Position numbers and translations under genes: made by a program
Shown: one piece after another, positions 42,323 through 52,023 of the stretch
Numbering within the stretch: the first letter of the stretch is position 1
Layout of the letters: the number at the start of each line of letters is the position of its first letter
Notes under the pieces: model-generated
What the model was told of the DNA's origin: nothing
What the model saw: only the letters and a program-made list of their open reading frames with translations
The model's database searches: none
From: Hyphomicrobium_B sp001006785
GTDB taxonomy: Bacteria > Pseudomonadota > Alphaproteobacteria > Rhizobiales > Hyphomicrobiaceae
Assembly: GCF_001006785.1 (NCBI RefSeq)
Contig: NZ_CDHO01000003.1
Location: 124,001 to 188,000 of the forward strand
DNA length: 64,000 bases
Direction of reading: 5' to 3'

Positions 42323-43690
42323 ATGAGGCTAATGCGGTCAATCTTTACGCTTCTGGTCATCGGCGCCATCGGTGGCGGCGTCTATTATGTGATGCAGAGC
42401 GGCCCACCGGGTGGAACCGCCAAGCCACGCTTCGGTCGCGATGGCGGCGGAGGTCCGGTTGCCGTCGTAGCGAAACCTGCCGAGACCGCGGACGTGCCGA
42501 TCTATCTCGAAGGCGTGGGCTCCGTGCGGGCGCTCAACCTGGCGACGGTGCGGGCGCAGGTCGACGGTATCCTGGTCAGCGTCAACTTCAAGGAGGGCCA
42601 GGACGTCAAGCGTGGCGACGTGCTCGCGAAAATCGATCCTGTCACCTACCAGGCCCAGCTCGACCAGGCGATCGCGAAGAAAGCGCTCGACGAGGCGTTG
42701 CTCGCCAACACGAAGCGCGATCTGGAGCGCTATCAGAAAGTCGGCACGCTTGCGATCTCGCAGCAGCAGATCGACACCCAGAAGGCATTGGCGCAGCAGC
42801 AGGAAGCGCAGATCAAATCCGACGTCGCCGCGATCGAGAACGCCACCGCGATCCTGGGCTATACGACGATCGTCGCGCCGTTTGACGGACGCACCGGCAT
42901 CCGGATCGTGGATCAGGGCAACCTCGTTAAAGCGGGCGACGCTGGCGGCATTGTCGTCATCACGCAGATCCAGCCGATTTCCGTCGTGTTCACACTACCC
43001 CAGCAGGACCTCCCGGCGCTGACCGGCGCCACCGGCAAGCTGACGGCGCAGGCGCTGTCGACCAACAGCCAGACGGAACTGGATTCAGGCCTCCTCGAAG
43101 TGATCGACAACCAGGTCGATCAGCAGACGGGCACGATCCGCCTCAAAGCCAATTTCCCGAATGACCGGCGTCAGCTTTGGCCCGGGCAGTTCGTCAACGT
43201 GCGCGTGCTGGTCGACACGATGAAGAATGTCGTCGTCGCCCCGACGGAAGCCATTCAGCGCGGCCCCGACGGCGATTATGTCTACGTGGTCCAGGCCGAC
43301 AAGACCGTCGCGATGCGCGCCGTCAAGATCGCGCGGCAGGACGAAAAACAAGCCGTCATCGCGGAAGGCGTCAAATCCGGCGATAGGCTTGTCGTCAATG
43401 GTTTCGGCCGCTTGAAGGACGGCGCAACCGTCGCGGTCAGCGATGGAAAAACACCGCCAGCCAGCGCTGATGCGCCCGCGAAGCAGCGTCACCGTCAGGG
43501 TGGAAAAGCCGCTCGCGACACGAGCGATCGTCAGCAGTCGTCCGCCTCGCAGTCTGGCGCACAGTCCGGTGCGCCGCTCATCACGGGTTCGAATACCGAG
43601 CCGACGCGGACCGTAGACAGTTCGAAACCCGGCGCGCAGCCCGATCAGCAGGCACGCGGCAACGCTAAGGACGGCGGCACATCGCCATGA
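42323..43690 (+). CDS. RND efflux periplasmic adaptor (membrane fusion protein), MdtA-like
   Basis: The 455-residue periplasmic subunit links the RND pumps to an outer-membrane channel. One N-terminal membrane anchor (SIFTLLVIGAIGGGVYYV) is followed by the lipoyl-like half-motifs (ATVRAQVDGILVSVNFKEGQDVKRGD and TTIVAPFDGRTGI), an alpha-hairpin between them (about 120-185), a beta barrel, and a C-terminal Gln/Ser/Gly-rich tail. The start at 42323 puts the membrane segment near the N-terminus; the open frame upstream to 42245 is not needed. Its stop overlaps the first pump gene (ATGA). Confidence 0.92.
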   Translation: MRLMRSIFTLLVIGAIGGGVYYVMQSGPPGGTAKPRFGRDGGGGPVAVVAKPAETADVPIYLEGVGSVRALNLATVRAQVDGILVSVNFKEGQDVKRGDVLAKIDPVTYQAQLDQAIAKKALDEALLANTKRDLERYQKVGTLAISQQQIDTQKALAQQQEAQIKSDVAAIENATAILGYTTIVAPFDGRTGIRIVDQGNLVKAGDAGGIVVITQIQPISVVFTLPQQDLPALTGATGKLTAQALSTNSQTELDSGLLEVIDNQVDQQTGTIRLKANFPNDRRQLWPGQFVNVRVLVDTMKNVVVAPTEAIQRGPDGDYVYVVQADKTVAMRAVKIARQDEKQAVIAEGVKSGDRLVVNGFGRLKDGATVAVSDGKTPPASADAPAKQRHRQGGKAARDTSDRQQSSASQSGAQSGAPLITGSNTEPTRTVDSSKPGAQPDQQARGNAKDGGTSP

Positions 43691-46600
43691 GCGTCTCGCG
43701 GCCCTTTATCGAGCGGCCCATCGCGACAACGCTATTGGCGCTGGCGACGATCCTCGGCGGCATCCTCGGCTATCTCTCGCTGCCGATTTCATCGCTGCCG
43801 CAGGTCGATTTCCCGACCGTCGAGGTGACGACCGAGCTTCCGGGCGCCAGCCCCGAAACGATGGCGACGCTCATCACGGCGTCGCTCGAGCGGCAGTTCG
43901 GCCAGATCCAGTCGCTCGCTACCATGTCGTCGACGAGTTCGTTCGGCTTGAGCCGCATCACGCTGCAATTCAATCTCGATCGCGACATCGATTCAGCGGC
44001 GCAGGATGTGCAAGCCGCAATCAATGCCGCCGGCTCGACGCTTCCGAAAAACCTGCCCTACCCGCCGGTCTATTCCAAGGTCAACCCCGCCGACACGCCG
44101 ATCGTCACGCTCGCGCTGACCTCGGACACGCTATCGCTTCGCTCACTTTCCGATCTCGCCGATACCCTACTGGCGCAACGCTTGAGCTCTGTCTCTGGCG
44201 TCGGCCACGTCTCGATCGAAGGCGGCATCAAGCCTGCGGTTCGCGTCGAAGCCGATGTCAGACGCCTCGCGAGCTACGGCCTCAGCATGGCCGATCTCAG
44301 TTCCGCGATCAGCGCCGCCAACGTCGCCGGACCGAAAGGCTCGCTCGACGGCGACAAGCAGTCGTTCGTCATCGCGTCGAACGATCAGATTTCCGACGCG
44401 AAAGCCTATAACGACGTCATCATCGCTTACCGGAACGAAGCCCCTGTGCGCGTGAAGGACGTCGCGAAAGTCAGCGACGGTCTCGAGAATACGCGCGTCG
44501 GCGGCTGGTATCAGGGCAAGCCCGCCGTCATCGTCGATATCCAGCGCCAGCCCGGCGCCAACGTCATCGACACCGTCACCCGCATCAAGAACGAGCTGCC
44601 GCGCGTCGAGCGCACCATGCCGGCGGGCGTCAATCTTCAGATTGTCAGTGACCGCACCGGAACGATCCGCGCCTCCGTCCACGACGTGCAGTTCACGCTG
44701 GTCTTGAGCGTCGGGCTCGTCGTGATGGTCGTGCTGCTGTTCCTGCGCTCGCTCCGCGCCACGATCATCGCCGGCGTCGCACTGCCGGTATCGCTTATAG
44801 CCACGTTCGGCGTGATGTACTTCTGCGGCTTCAGCGTCGACAACCTGTCGCTGATGGCACTGACGATCGGAACCGGGTTCGTCGTCGACGACGCGATCGT
44901 GATGATCGAGAACGTCGTGCGCCATCTTGAAAAGGGCGAGAAGCCGATGAAGGCCGCCCTCGACGGCGCGCGCGAAATCGGCTTCACGGTCATCTCTCTG
45001 ACGCTGTCGCTGGTCGCGGTCTTCATTCCGCTGCTCTTCATGTCGGGCCTCGTCGGACGCATGTTCCGCGAGTTCGCCCTGACGCTGACCATCGCCGTCG
45101 TCGTTTCGGCAATCGTATCCCTGACGTTGACGCCGATGATGTGCGCACGCCTGCTGAAGGGCGACCACGACGAAAACGGAACCCGTCTCGGCCGCCTTTT
45201 CGGCGACTTCATGGATCGCGTGATCCTGGGCTACAAGCACACGCTGGAGTTCGTTCTGCGCCATCAGCCCGCGACGCTGTTCGTGGCGCTGCTGACCGTC
45301 GTGCTGACGATCTGGCTCTACGTCATCATGCCGAAGGGCTTCCTGCCCGATCAGGACACCGGCGCGATCACCGCCGTCGTCGAAGGCGGCCCGCAGATTT
45401 CGTTCAACGAAATATCGCGCTTGCAGAGCGACGTTGCGCAAATCATCGCCCGCGATCCGGACGTGTCAGGCGTCGCTTCGATCGTCGGCATCGGCCAGCT
45501 GAATGCGACACAGAACGTCGGCAATCTCAAAATTCTTTTGAAGCCGCGCGCTGAACGTGAAGCCAATGTGACGGAAGTCATCCGGCGCCTGAAGCAGGAA
45601 GTGAAGTCCGTCGTCGGCACGACAGTTCATCTGCAGCCCGTGCAGGATGTGCAGATTTCCACCCAGAGCAGCCGCGCACGTTATCAATACACCCTGGTGA
45701 GCACCGACGCGGCCGAAGTCGCCGAATGGTCGAAACGCCTCGCGGACGCGCTCAAGGCATCGCCCTATCTGCGTGACGTCTCATCTGAAGAAGTCGAGGG
45801 CGGGCTTGTCGCCAGAATATCGGTCGATCGCGTGCTCGCCGGTCGCCTCGGCGTCACGATGGCGGCGATCAACGACGCATTGAGCAACGCCTTCGGCCAG
45901 CGCCAGGTCTCGACGATCTACCAGCAGTCGAACCAGTATCGCGTGGTGCTCGAGGCGGCCCCCGAATATCGCAGCGACCCGTCGCGATTGAACCGTCTCT
46001 ACGTTCCGTCAAGCACCACGGGAACGCAGGTGCTGCTGACGTCGGTCGCCTCCATGACGTACGAGACGGCGCCGCTCGCGATCAGCCATCAGGATCAGTT
46101 TCCCGCAACGACGCTCAGCTTCAACCTCGCGCCGAACGCCTCGCTCAGCGATGCCTTGCACGCCATCGATACGGCGCAAAAAGAGGTGAGCCTTCCGGCA
46201 ACCGTCAACGGCACGTTCTACGGCGACGCTGCGGAATTCACGAAATCGCTGCAGGGCCAGCCCTGGCTCATTCTCGCAGCGATCGTCACCATCTACATTG
46301 TCCTTGGCGTGCTCTACGAAAGCCTGATCCATCCCTTCACGATCCTGACGACGTTACCTTCCGCCGGCATTGGCGCGGCGCTCGCACTGGAATTGACTGG
46401 AAAGGATCTTTCGTTCGTCGCGCTGATCGGCATCATCCTCTTGATGGGCATCGTCAAGAAGAACGCGATCATGATGATCGACTTCGCGCTCGACGCCGAG
46501 CGCACGCGCGGCCTCTCGCCCGAAGACTCGATCATGGAAGCAGCGCTTTTGCGTTTCCGTCCGATCATGATGACGACGCTTGCCGCACTTCTCGGCGCGC

Positions 46601-46854
46601 TGCCGCTGGCGATTGAAAGCGGCACCGGCTCCGAGCTTCGCAATCCGCTCGGTATCACGATCGTGGGCGGCCTCCTGCTAAGCCAGCTTCTGACGCTCTA
46701 CACAACACCCGTCATCTATCTGGCGATGGAACGCCTCCGCGCCCGGCTGACGGGAGGCCGTAAAACTCCAGCAACGCAACCCGCGCCTGCAGCTGCCGAC
46801 GACGCTGACGATCAACAGCGCCCTCGCCGCGGCTACGAAGAAGCGGCCGAGTAA
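43687..46854 (+). CDS. RND efflux permease, first of a pair (MdtB-like)
   Basis: The 1055-residue inner-membrane proton/drug antiporter has the AcrB/MdtB layout: FIERPIATTLLALATILGG at the first helix, two large periplasmic loops and 12 membrane helices. The proton-relay aspartates lie in TGFVVDDAIVMIENV (TM4). GIVKKNAIMMIDFAL and RFRPIMMTTLAALLGALPL mark the second half. It overlaps the adaptor gene by 4 bases and is followed after 4 bases by a non-identical paralogue, the MdtABC arrangement in which two different permeases assemble as a heterotrimer. Confidence 0.94.
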   Translation: MSVSRPFIERPIATTLLALATILGGILGYLSLPISSLPQVDFPTVEVTTELPGASPETMATLITASLERQFGQIQSLATMSSTSSFGLSRITLQFNLDRDIDSAAQDVQAAINAAGSTLPKNLPYPPVYSKVNPADTPIVTLALTSDTLSLRSLSDLADTLLAQRLSSVSGVGHVSIEGGIKPAVRVEADVRRLASYGLSMADLSSAISAANVAGPKGSLDGDKQSFVIASNDQISDAKAYNDVIIAYRNEAPVRVKDVAKVSDGLENTRVGGWYQGKPAVIVDIQRQPGANVIDTVTRIKNELPRVERTMPAGVNLQIVSDRTGTIRASVHDVQFTLVLSVGLVVMVVLLFLRSLRATIIAGVALPVSLIATFGVMYFCGFSVDNLSLMALTIGTGFVVDDAIVMIENVVRHLEKGEKPMKAALDGAREIGFTVISLTLSLVAVFIPLLFMSGLVGRMFREFALTLTIAVVVSAIVSLTLTPMMCARLLKGDHDENGTRLGRLFGDFMDRVILGYKHTLEFVLRHQPATLFVALLTVVLTIWLYVIMPKGFLPDQDTGAITAVVEGGPQISFNEISRLQSDVAQIIARDPDVSGVASIVGIGQLNATQNVGNLKILLKPRAEREANVTEVIRRLKQEVKSVVGTTVHLQPVQDVQISTQSSRARYQYTLVSTDAAEVAEWSKRLADALKASPYLRDVSSEEVEGGLVARISVDRVLAGRLGVTMAAINDALSNAFGQRQVSTIYQQSNQYRVVLEAAPEYRSDPSRLNRLYVPSSTTGTQVLLTSVASMTYETAPLAISHQDQFPATTLSFNLAPNASLSDALHAIDTAQKEVSLPATVNGTFYGDAAEFTKSLQGQPWLILAAIVTIYIVLGVLYESLIHPFTILTTLPSAGIGAALALELTGKDLSFVALIGIILLMGIVKKNAIMMIDFALDAERTRGLSPEDSIMEAALLRFRPIMMTTLAALLGALPLAIESGTGSELRNPLGITIVGGLLLSQLLTLYTTPVIYLAMERLRARLTGGRKTPATQPAPAAADDADDQQRPRRGYEEAAE

Positions 46855-46858
46855 CGCC

Positions 46859-49800
46859 ATGAACGTCTCGCGCATCTTTATCGAACGGCCGATTGGAACA
46901 GCGCTCCTCGCCGTTGGACTGTTTCTCGCGGGTGTAATGGCCTACATGTTCCTGCCCGTCGCGAGCATGCCGTCGATGGAGTTCCCGACGATACGGGTCA
47001 GTGTTACACGCCCCGGCGCCGATCCCGCGACGATGGCCGCAAGCGTTGCAGCGCCCCTCGAACGTCGCCTCGGCGAAATTTCCGGCGTGACGGAAATGAC
47101 ATCATCGAGCGCGCTTGGCACCAGCAGCATCACGATGCAGTTCGAGCTGTCGCGCAGCGCCGACGGCGCGGGCCGCGACGTGCAGGCCGCTTTAAATGCC
47201 GCAACCGCCGATCTTCCGGGCGACCTGCCGCAAGTCCCGACATTCCGGAAATACAATCCCTCGGGCTCGCCGGTTCTGATCCTGGCGCTGACATCCGACA
47301 CGATGACGACCAGCGACATCTACGACACCGCCGATACGGTCATCGCGCAACGCATTTCGCAGGTCGAGGGCGTCGCGGACGTTTCCGTCAGCGGCGCCGA
47401 TCAGCCCGCAACGCGCATCCAGGTGGATCCCGTTTTGACGGCTGCGATGGGCGTGAGCTTCGAGCAGGTCCGTCAGGCTATCGAGGCCGCCAACGATCTC
47501 TCTCCCATCGGCTCGATCGACGGCGGCACGCAGAGCATCATCCTTGCCAGCAATCCGCAGCTTCTCGATCCCGAAGAATACAAGAACATCGTCGTCAAGA
47601 ACCAGCCGAACGGCGACATCGTGCGCGTCGGCGACGTGGCCAAAGTCGTGCTCGCGACACGCAACCGGCTTTCATCGGCGCAGTTCAACAACAAGCCCGC
47701 CGTTCTTCTGATCATCACCAAGACGCCGGAAGCCAACGTCATTGAAACGGTCGACCGCGTCAAAGCTCTGTTGCCGCAGCTCAGGCAATGGATTCCGGCA
47801 GGCATCAAAATTTCAGTCTTGTCGGATCGGACCGGCACCATCCGCGCCTCCGTCGAAGACATGCAGATGACGCTTGCCATCACGATCCTGCTGGTGATGT
47901 CGGTCGTCTTCGTCTTTTTGCGACGCTCGACTCCGACCATTGCCGCGGGCATCACCGTGCCGCTGTCGCTGGCGGGCACATGCGCCGCGATGTGGGCCGC
48001 CGGATATTCGATCAATAACCTGACGCTGATGGCCTTCGCCGTCGCGGTCGGCTTCGTCGTCGATGACGCCATCGTCATGATCGAAAACGTCTACCGCAAC
48101 ATGGAGCGTGGCATGAAGCCGATGCAGGCCGCGCTCGAAGGTGCGCGCCAGATCGGATTCACGGTCATTTCGATCTCAGTGTCGTTGATCGCAGCATTCA
48201 TTCCCGTCCTGTTCATGACGGGCATCGCCGGACGATTGCTGCACGAATTCGCTATGACGCTGATGTTTTCGATCATCATCTCCGCGATCGTGTCTTTGAC
48301 GGTCACGCCGATGATCTGCGCGCATTTCATCCGAGACGGTGCCGACCACCGCAAGTATCTCGCCGACCGCCTGTTCGAAGGCGCGCTCGCGCTGATCATC
48401 GGAGCCTACGCGTTCACGCTCAGAATTGCACTTCGCCATCAGGCGATCATGCTCGCCGTGTTCGTCGCGACCATCGCGCTGACGGTCCACCTGTATCAGA
48501 TTTTGCCCAAGGGCTATCTGCCCGACGACGACACCGGCCTCATCATCGCTGCGACGGAGGCCAATACCGATACGTCGTTCGGCAACATGAGCAAGCTCCA
48601 GGATCGTGCACTGAAAATCATCCTTGCCGACCCGGCCATCGAGAGCGTGGGTTCCTCGATTGGTGGCGGAGGATTCAATCCGACGCTCAATCAGGGCCGC
48701 ATGTTCATCGGCTTGAAACCGCTCGCCGAGCGAAACAACGTCTCGACCGCCGAGGTGATCGACCGTCTCCGAAAGCCGCTTGGCGAGATCGTTGGATTGG
48801 CGACACGACTGATGCCCTCGCGTGATATCCGCACCGGCGCACGTCAGGGCAAGGCCGATTATCAGTACACGCTCTGGTCCTATGACGATAAGCTCTACGA
48901 CTGGGTCGCCAAAGCCGTCGCGGCGGTACGCACAGTTCCGGGCGTCGTCGACGTCAGCTCCGATCGCGAACAGGGCGGGCTTCAGCTCAACGCCATCATC
49001 AATCGCGACACGGCCTCAAAACTCAATGTCTCGATTGCGGATATCGACACGGCGCTCGCGAATGCGTTCTCGCAACGGCAGTTTTCGACCATCTACGGCG
49101 ACCGCAATCAGTACAAGGTCATCATCGAAGTCGATCCGAAGCTGCAACGCGATCCGAGCGACCTCAATCGCATCTATGTTCCGAGCGCCCGCGGCACGCT
49201 AATTCCGCTCTCAACGCTCCTGACAATAGAACGCGGAACCGCTCCGCTCGTCATCAACCACCAAGGACCGTTTCCGTCCGTCACGATCAATTACAGCTTG
49301 CGGCCCGGCGTCAGCATGGACACGAGCCTGCGCGGCATCGAACAGGCGCTTGCCGAATTGCACATGCCGGAATCGATCCGCGGCGAGCCGGCCGGTGACG
49401 CCAAGGCATTCGCGGAACAGGCGCGCATGCAAACTATGCTGATCCTGGCCGCTTTCGTCGCCATCTACATCGTGCTTGGCGTGCTCTACGAAAGCCTCGC
49501 GCATCCGCTGACCATCATTTCGACGCTGCCGTCCGCCGGTCTCGGCGCCTTGCTCGCGCTGCAGACGGCCAAGATGGATCTCTCGGTCATCGCCTTGATC
49601 GGCGTGATCCTGCTCATCGGCATCGTCAAGAAAAACGGCATCATGCTCGTCGACTTCGCGCTCAGCGCCGAGCGCGAACGCGGACTTTCGCCGCAGCAAT
49701 CAATTTACGAAGCTTGTCTGCAACGCTTCCGGCCGATCCTGATGACGACGCTCGCCGCGCTACTCGGCGCCATTCCGCTTGCCGTCGCGATTGGACCGGG

Positions 49801-49975
49801 CTCCGAGATCCGCAGGCCGCTCGGCATAACGATCATCGGCGGCCTCGTCGTCTCGCAGGTGCTGACGCTCTACACGACGCCGGTGATCTACCTGCTTCTC
49901 GAAAAACTGAAGCTCCGGGTTGCGCGATGGCGCGGCAAGGTCAGCGACGTGCCTGCGGCGGGTCCGGCAGCCTAG
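46859..49975 (+). CDS. RND efflux permease, second of a pair (MdtC-like)
   Basis: The 1038-residue RND pump has the same domain order as its neighbour: FIERPIGTALLAVGLFLAG, aspartates in VGFVVDDAIVMIENV, GIVKKNGIMLVDFAL and RFRPILMTTLAALLGAIPL. It starts 4 bases after the preceding stop, so the two permeases are made together. In MdtBC systems both subunits are needed for drug or bile-salt export. No outer-membrane TolC-type gene follows here, so the channel must be shared or encoded elsewhere. Confidence 0.94.
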   Translation: MNVSRIFIERPIGTALLAVGLFLAGVMAYMFLPVASMPSMEFPTIRVSVTRPGADPATMAASVAAPLERRLGEISGVTEMTSSSALGTSSITMQFELSRSADGAGRDVQAALNAATADLPGDLPQVPTFRKYNPSGSPVLILALTSDTMTTSDIYDTADTVIAQRISQVEGVADVSVSGADQPATRIQVDPVLTAAMGVSFEQVRQAIEAANDLSPIGSIDGGTQSIILASNPQLLDPEEYKNIVVKNQPNGDIVRVGDVAKVVLATRNRLSSAQFNNKPAVLLIITKTPEANVIETVDRVKALLPQLRQWIPAGIKISVLSDRTGTIRASVEDMQMTLAITILLVMSVVFVFLRRSTPTIAAGITVPLSLAGTCAAMWAAGYSINNLTLMAFAVAVGFVVDDAIVMIENVYRNMERGMKPMQAALEGARQIGFTVISISVSLIAAFIPVLFMTGIAGRLLHEFAMTLMFSIIISAIVSLTVTPMICAHFIRDGADHRKYLADRLFEGALALIIGAYAFTLRIALRHQAIMLAVFVATIALTVHLYQILPKGYLPDDDTGLIIAATEANTDTSFGNMSKLQDRALKIILADPAIESVGSSIGGGGFNPTLNQGRMFIGLKPLAERNNVSTAEVIDRLRKPLGEIVGLATRLMPSRDIRTGARQGKADYQYTLWSYDDKLYDWVAKAVAAVRTVPGVVDVSSDREQGGLQLNAIINRDTASKLNVSIADIDTALANAFSQRQFSTIYGDRNQYKVIIEVDPKLQRDPSDLNRIYVPSARGTLIPLSTLLTIERGTAPLVINHQGPFPSVTINYSLRPGVSMDTSLRGIEQALAELHMPESIRGEPAGDAKAFAEQARMQTMLILAAFVAIYIVLGVLYESLAHPLTIISTLPSAGLGALLALQTAKMDLSVIALIGVILLIGIVKKNGIMLVDFALSAERERGLSPQQSIYEACLQRFRPILMTTLAALLGAIPLAVAIGPGSEIRRPLGITIIGGLVVSQVLTLYTTPVIYLLLEKLKLRVARWRGKVSDVPAAGPAA

Positions 49976-50014
49976 CGCCAAGCAACAATGCAGCGTTCGG
50001 CACAGGCTCGAACG

Positions 50015-50266
50015 TCACCGGTCGTCGTTCGGACGTCGCACCGTCGGGTTGCGGAAGGGATCATACGTCCGCTTGATGCCTTTCGGATACATCGACGTCG
50101 TCGAGGATGTGGTCGGCACGGTTCGGCTTGCAGGTGCGCTGTAGCTGGGCGGATTCCGGATCATCGTCGGATTGGGCGGCGCGACCGGCCGGCGCTTCGC
50201 AGCCTCCGCGCAGACCGGAAACATGACGGCCACGACCGTCGCAATCGCAAGAATCGCTTTTTCCAC
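50015..50266 (-). CDS. Small secreted proline/arginine-rich protein
   Basis: The 83-residue protein starts at a GTG at 50266 behind GAGGGG. The hydrophobic segment AILAIATVVAVMFPVC ending at AEA is a likely signal peptide. The mature part is rich in Pro, Ser, Thr and Arg with no cysteines, ending TVRRPNDDR. It resembles no family I can name. It faces the RND operon end with 39 bases between stops. Confidence 0.5.
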   Translation of the reverse strand: MEKAILAIATVVAVMFPVCAEAAKRRPVAPPNPTMIRNPPSYSAPASRTVPTTSSTTSMYPKGIKRTYDPFRNPTVRRPNDDR

Positions 50267-50429
50267 CCCTTGGCCCCTCAATGAATCGCGGCTACCCCTG
50301 CCAACTGTAGCAGGCGATATATAGTGTTGAAGTCGGTTAGCGCCAACTCAGGCGATTCTTCAACACCATCCAAAGCCAAGCTGAACGTCGCTGCCCAAAA
50401 TGCCCCATGTGCTTGCCGGGAGCCCATCG

Positions 50430-50930
50430 ATGCTGATCACGCGCCTCACCAAAGTGATTATGAGCTTTGCGCTCGGACTATTCTGTTTGCTGGTCGCCTT
50501 CGACAACATTTTTGCACCCGCGACCAACTACACGTTCGTGCAGCACGTGCTCAGCATGGATACGACTTTCCCCGAGAGCGGCGTTAGATATCGCGCGATC
50601 ACAAACCCCATCGCGTGGCAGGCAGCCTTCGCCGCGATCATTGTGGCCGAAGGATTTGCCGGACTTCTGTTCGTAGCAGGAGCAATAAGACTGTTCCGCG
50701 TCCGCAACGCACCTGCCGCCGACTTCAATCGCGAAAAGACCTACGCCGTTGCGGGAGCGGCGCTCGCGTTTCTCATCTGGTTTTTCGGCTTCACAGTCGT
50801 CGGCGGCGAATGGTTCGCGATGTGGGAGTCGAAAACCTGGAACGGTCAGGAGGCGGCGTTTCGCTTCTACATCACCGCCGTCGCCGTTCTCATTTTTCTG
50901 AACCAGCCGGACGGCGAAATCTCCGAATGA
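50430..50930 (+). CDS. DUF2165-family small membrane protein
   Basis: The 166-residue protein has four predicted membrane helices: VIMSFALGLFCLLVAFDNIF, AAFAAIIVAEGFAGLLFVAG, AVAGAALAFLIWFFGFTVVG and FYITAVAVLIFL. The NPIAWQ segment after the first periplasmic loop and the GGEWFAMWES motif are hallmarks of DUF2165 (predicted small integral membrane proteins). Function is unknown. The ATG at 50430 has GGGAG upstream; an in-frame start at 50400 would add ten unsupported residues. Confidence 0.82.
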   Translation: MLITRLTKVIMSFALGLFCLLVAFDNIFAPATNYTFVQHVLSMDTTFPESGVRYRAITNPIAWQAAFAAIIVAEGFAGLLFVAGAIRLFRVRNAPAADFNREKTYAVAGAALAFLIWFFGFTVVGGEWFAMWESKTWNGQEAAFRFYITAVAVLIFLNQPDGEISE

Positions 50931-50974
50931 CGCATCCGCGTCATTAAACAGTCGGAGGGTTCGGACGACCTCGC

Positions 50975-51229
50975 TTATGGCTCTGATGCCGTCGTGCCGG
51001 AGGTTGCCGACGATTCGTTGCCCGCATCCGGAGCGAGACTTGGCCTGACGCCGTCCGCGGCTTCCGTTTCCGTGACCGTTCCATATTTTTCGGAGTGGCT
51101 CGGCTGATGACCGAAGTTATAGCCCATCACGAGCACGGCCAGGATAGCAACGACCGTCGCTATCACCGGCAAAGGCCGCCAAGTTTTGTCAGCGCCTGGA
51201 ATCCGCGGATCGCCGTCGCGCGTTGCCAT
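50975..51229 (-). CDS. Small single-pass membrane protein
   Basis: The 84-residue protein has a hydrophilic N-terminus, one helix (PLPVIATVVAILAVLVMGYNF), and a periplasmic Ser/Thr/Glu-rich tail. A strong GGAGG ribosome site precedes the ATG. I recognise no family; such bitopic proteins are common next to respiratory operons in this group, but no function follows from that. Confidence 0.6.
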   Translation of the reverse strand: MATRDGDPRIPGADKTWRPLPVIATVVAILAVLVMGYNFGHQPSHSEKYGTVTETEAADGVRPSLAPDAGNESSATSGTTASEP

Positions 51230-51350
51230 CTGTCGCCTCCACGAACATCAATCATGGAAAACGGAATGAAGCGGAGTTCGGTTCCCTTGTCTTGACGGTC
51301 AACCGGCTGACGGGTTCGCCGCCTAACTAACCAAGCAAGGCGGCGCAAGC

Positions 51351-51602
51351 TCAGCGCGAATTCGGCGTAACGTCGGGCTCTTTCTCGACGCGGAATATCG
51401 CTTCATCGTGCCCGCTTTTGCTGCTGTAGAGCGCGAGCGCCATCAACGCGGTCCCGATCATTGTCGCGAGCAGAATGCCGACGATCGTCCCGATCGTCGC
51501 GCTGGCGCTCACGCCGGAAAAGACCCCAAAACCCCACATGACGCCGCAAGCCGCGAAGACAAAGGCTAGGCACAACGACGAGAATAACGCGATCGTCCGC
51601 AT
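51351..51602 (-). CDS. Small two-helix membrane protein
   Basis: The 83-residue protein has two membrane helices (IALFSSLCLAFVFAACGVMWGF and IGTIVGILLATMIGTALMALALY) and a short hydrophilic C-terminus. AAAGGGTGG precedes the ATG. It is unrecognised and lies between another small membrane protein and the nar operon end, all on the minus strand. Confidence 0.6.
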   Translation of the reverse strand: MRTIALFSSLCLAFVFAACGVMWGFGVFSGVSASATIGTIVGILLATMIGTALMALALYSSKSGHDEAIFRVEKEPDVTPNSR

Positions 51603-51734
51603 GAGAAACCACCCTTTCAGCGCGCAGCATGCACGCTCGGCTTAAACATGCATATTTAATACATCATTAGGCGGGCGGCGCAAGCGGCCACCGAAAGGAC
51701 GCGTCGAAGTGGCCGAACGGCCTCGCGCCACGCT

Positions 51735-52022
51735 CTAAGCCACGGCTTCTGGAAGCTCGCTCGCCAGGATTGCGCGCAACGCCGCGAGGCCCGGGTCCTT
51801 GGCGCGGTTCATGATGCCAATGAGCTGCACCCAGTGATCGTCCGAGGCTGCATTCAGGAAATTCCGGACGATCGTCGCCACAACGTCCGCGGTAGGCCGG
51901 CCCTCCGCTTCGGCCGCATTTGCGAGACGCGCCTCGAGTTCCGGATCGGCGAGCGCCGCGACGAGGTTCATGGCGACGACCGGATCGTCCAGAGAGTCGA
52001 TCAGCTTGCCGAGCACGGGCAC
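51735..52022 (-). CDS. Unknown small protein at the end of the nar operon
   Basis: The frame is open from a TTG at 52055. I suggest the GTG at 52022, one base after the PPIase stop, giving 95 residues. The content is hydrophilic and helical, with an Ala/Leu/Glu-rich first half (ALADPELEARLANAAEAEG) and a second half ending LASELPEAVA. It shows the GC3 bias of real genes. Position implies co-expression with narGHJI. I do not recognise the family; possible roles (assembly, regulation) are guesses. Confidence 0.55.
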   Translation of the reverse strand: MPVLGKLIDSLDDPVVAMNLVAALADPELEARLANAAEAEGRPTADVVATIVRNFLNAASDDHWVQLIGIMNRAKDPGLAALRAILASELPEAVA

Positions 52023-52023
52023 C